Positions 62,484 through 64,000 of a stretch of DNA of 64,000 nt are shown piece after piece. The stretch is from Bacteroidota bacterium. Its GTDB lineage: Bacteria; Bacteroidota; Bacteroidia; B-17B0; Aurantibacillaceae. Below the pieces are notes generated by a model. The model had not been told where the DNA came from, searched no databases, and was given only the letters and a program-made list of their open reading frames with translations. The position numbers and the translations under genes are program-made. The first letter of the stretch is position 1, and every line of letters begins with the position of its first letter. The DNA lies in NCBI GenBank assembly GCA_013297775.1, contig JAAFIL010000001.1, positions 61,701-125,700 of the forward strand, written 5' to 3'.

Positions 62484-63059
62484 ATGCACATTGGTTTATT
62501 TTTTGGTTCGTTTAATCCAGTTCATGTTGGCCATTTGGCACTTGCCAATTATATGTTAAGTTTTACGGATATGGATCAGGTTTGGTTGGTTGTAAGCCCA
62601 CATAATCCTTTAAAACAAAAAAAAGAATTGCTACATCAAAACGATAGGCTTCATTTGGTGGAATTGGCACTTGACGGGCATCCCAAAATACGATCGAGTA
62701 CTATCGAATTTCATTTGCCACAACCGTCTTACACCATTCATACCTTAACATACTTACACGAAAAATTTCCTGAACATCGGTTTAGTATTATTATGGGGCA
62801 AGATAATTTACAAACTTTACCGAAGTGGAAAAATGCGGAGGTGTTGGTAAGTCAACATCACGTTTATGTTTATCCGCGTTTGGGGGCAGAGATGGGTGCG
62901 TATGCCACACATCCTAATGTGCATTCAACCGAAGCACCGTTGATAGATATTTCGGCTACATTTATACGAAAAGCTATTAAGGCTAAAAAAGATGTTTCGT
63001 TTTTTATGCCTGCAAAAGTTTGGCATTATATAGATGAGATGAATTTTTACAAAAAATAA
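62484..63059 (+). CDS. nadD: Nicotinate-nucleotide adenylyltransferase
   Basis: 191 residues from ATG 62484, matching usual NadD length. A longer reading from 62391 begins inside the palindromic element and adds 31 unrelated residues, so it is rejected. The enzyme makes nicotinate adenine dinucleotide. GLFFGSFNPVHVGHLALA (nucleotidyltransferase HxGH), SPHNPLKQKKELL, IMGQDNLQTLPKWKN and ISATFIRKAIK are hallmarks. It ends 64 bp before the convergent S74 gene, with a shared terminator. Confidence 0.95.
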   Translation: MHIGLFFGSFNPVHVGHLALANYMLSFTDMDQVWLVVSPHNPLKQKKELLHQNDRLHLVELALDGHPKIRSSTIEFHLPQPSYTIHTLTYLHEKFPEHRFSIIMGQDNLQTLPKWKNAEVLVSQHHVYVYPRLGAEMGAYATHPNVHSTEAPLIDISATFIRKAIKAKKDVSFFMPAKVWHYIDEMNFYKK

Positions 63060-63097
63060 AAACGGCAAACAGAAGTTAAATTTCTGTTTGCCGTTTA
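63060..63097. terminator. Bidirectional terminator between nadD and the S74/T9SS gene
   Basis: AACGGCAAACAGAA/TTCTGTTTGCCGTT is a perfect 14-bp stem with a 7-base loop, between convergent genes. Confidence 0.92.
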
Positions 63098-63122
63098 AAC
63101 AAAACATTAGTTTTTAAAACTA

Positions 63123-64000
63123 TTATTTTTCAAATACCATTTGCTTAGTAGCTGCGATTTCGCCATTAACAGTAATTAAACTGTAAAGGTAAATTCCAGA
63201 GCTTGGCAAATCATTTTTAGAAACTTGTAATTCACCAGTTCCAGTAAGGTTAGCAAATTCTTTAACTTTTTTACCAGTTAAATCTGTAACAATGATTTTG
63301 TAAGCTGCATCATTTTTGAATGCGTAGTTGATAGTTGTTACTTCGTTAAACGGATTTGGACGGTTTTGGAAGAATTGATCTTTTAAACTGTTTAAACCAC
63401 TTTCGTTAGTTGGCATAATGCCTTTGCGCTCTAATTCATTAATTAAACCTGAGTTATCTGATTTAAGTGTAGCAATTTCTTGTTTCAACGCATTAACGGT
63501 CATTCCCATTTCTTGTAAGCCTTTAGTTAAGATAGGAATTAACATAACGTAGTTTACTGATTTGAAACCGTTGTCTAAATCTACAACGTGAGTAGGTAAT
63601 ACTTCTTCAACTTCTTGTGCAATAAAACCATATTGCTTGTAAGCTGGTAAACCCATTTCGCCAAATTCTTCGGCGCGGTAGTTATACGTTACTGGATTTA
63701 AACGGTTGATGATATCTAAACTACTTTTCATGCTAGTGATTTCTTTTTTCAAGCGCATATCTGAAGGGCTTAAAAATACACCAGTAGAAAGGTTACCATT
63801 AATTTGAACTAAACCTGTACCGTGACTAATGCTGTAACGGGCAACAGTAAAACGCTCGTTAAAAGGGTTACCCGCAGGGGTTTCGCCATTACGGAATTGA
63901 AATAACAAAGCATTGGCAGAAGTGTAGTGTGGGTTGTTTGGAGCGGTATGCGAAGTACCATCTTGCCAATTGATAACTGCATCTTTTACATCTGTGTGTT
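63123..64000 (-). CDS. S74 intramolecular-chaperone protein with T9SS type A tail, 5' end beyond window
   Basis: The reading frame is open from the stop at 63123 to the right edge (64000) with no ATG at its edge, so the N-terminus lies outside. A TTG at 63908 is not the true start, since coding sequence (...SHTAPNNPHYTSANAL) continues upstream. The Peptidase_S74 chaperone domain starts at SDMRLKKEITSMKSSLDIIN and includes YGFIAQEVEEVLP; a short coiled coil (NALKQEIATLKSDN) and a type A sorting domain (FQNRPNPFNEVTTINYAF to KQMVFEK) follow. S74 domains trimerise and self-cleave in phage tailspikes; here it is fused to T9SS export. Confidence 0.9.
   Translation of the reverse strand, partial: HTDVKDAVINWQDGTSHTAPNNPHYTSANALLFQFRNGETPAGNPFNERFTVARYSISHGTGLVQINGNLSTGVFLSPSDMRLKKEITSMKSSLDIINRLNPVTYNYRAEEFGEMGLPAYKQYGFIAQEVEEVLPTHVVDLDNGFKSVNYVMLIPILTKGLQEMGMTVNALKQEIATLKSDNSGLINELERKGIMPTNESGLNSLKDQFFQNRPNPFNEVTTINYAFKNDAAYKIIVTDLTGKKVKEFANLTGTGELQVSKNDLPSSGIYLYSLITVNGEIAATKQMVFEK

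Overview
The window is a chromosomal segment of an AT-rich member of the Bacteroidota. The evidence is type IX secretion system (T9SS) cargo with type A and type B C-terminal sorting domains, several PorP/SprF-family outer-membrane proteins, a TonB-dependent receptor, Bacteroidota-restricted families (DUF3822, DUF1761-type, bacterial GGGP synthase), and promoters of the TTG-N17-23-TAnnTTTG type with almost no Shine-Dalgarno sequences. Genus cannot be read from the sequence. No rRNA, tRNA, CRISPR array, prophage or transposase gene was seen.

Layout. 1-8.5 kb: minus-strand run of two giant IgGFc-binding-like/PKD adhesins with type B sorting domains, each followed by a PorP/SprF gene (the second cut by the left edge). 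8.5-20.4 kb: housekeeping genes (DUF58 protein, UbiA-like membrane protein, rlmB, divIC/ftsB-like, YkgJ-like, glmS, rpmE2, prmA, tpiA, ABC permease) with an orphan GldM-C-terminal-like protein. 20.5-33.7 kb: patatin/outer-membrane barrel protein, AhpD-like protein, a PPTase-GGGPS-ThiE/TenI-PnuC operon, ahcY, an M43 metalloprotease with a T9SS tail, and a TonB-dependent receptor paired with a PDZ-hydrolase. 34-40.4 kb: VapBC-like pair and a nucleotide-sugar operon (DegT aminotransferase, ugd, UXS-like decarboxylase, acylphosphatase) interrupted by an AAA ATPase/TOPRIM two-gene cassette resembling OLD/PARIS/AbiL-type defence modules. 40.7-48.8 kb: omega-amidase, sugar MFS transporter, rRNA methyltransferases, PLD lipoprotein, glutathione peroxidase, DUF3822-rsmD. 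48.9-54 kb: a tightly overlapping three-gene operon ending in a beta-propeller/Y_Y_Y/SpoIIE phosphatase sensor. 54-64 kb: acyl-CoA dehydrogenase, PorP-OmpA pair, mscL, SRPBCC-cryptochrome pair, metzincin-like protein, nadD, and a 5'-truncated S74-chaperone/T9SS protein.

The most unusual feature is the intergenic DNA. Nearly every gap over 300 bp is filled by small palindromic or tandem elements of several families: (i) a roughly 230-bp structured element in three copies whose stem shows compensatory base changes; (ii) a 160-bp MITE-like palindrome in two nearly identical copies with 25-bp terminal inverted repeats, one of which supplies a false start to nadD; (iii) a 'GCAAAGG' tandem-repeat family with a conserved leader; (iv) REPIN-like and single-copy hairpin elements. 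No transposase that could move them lies in the window.
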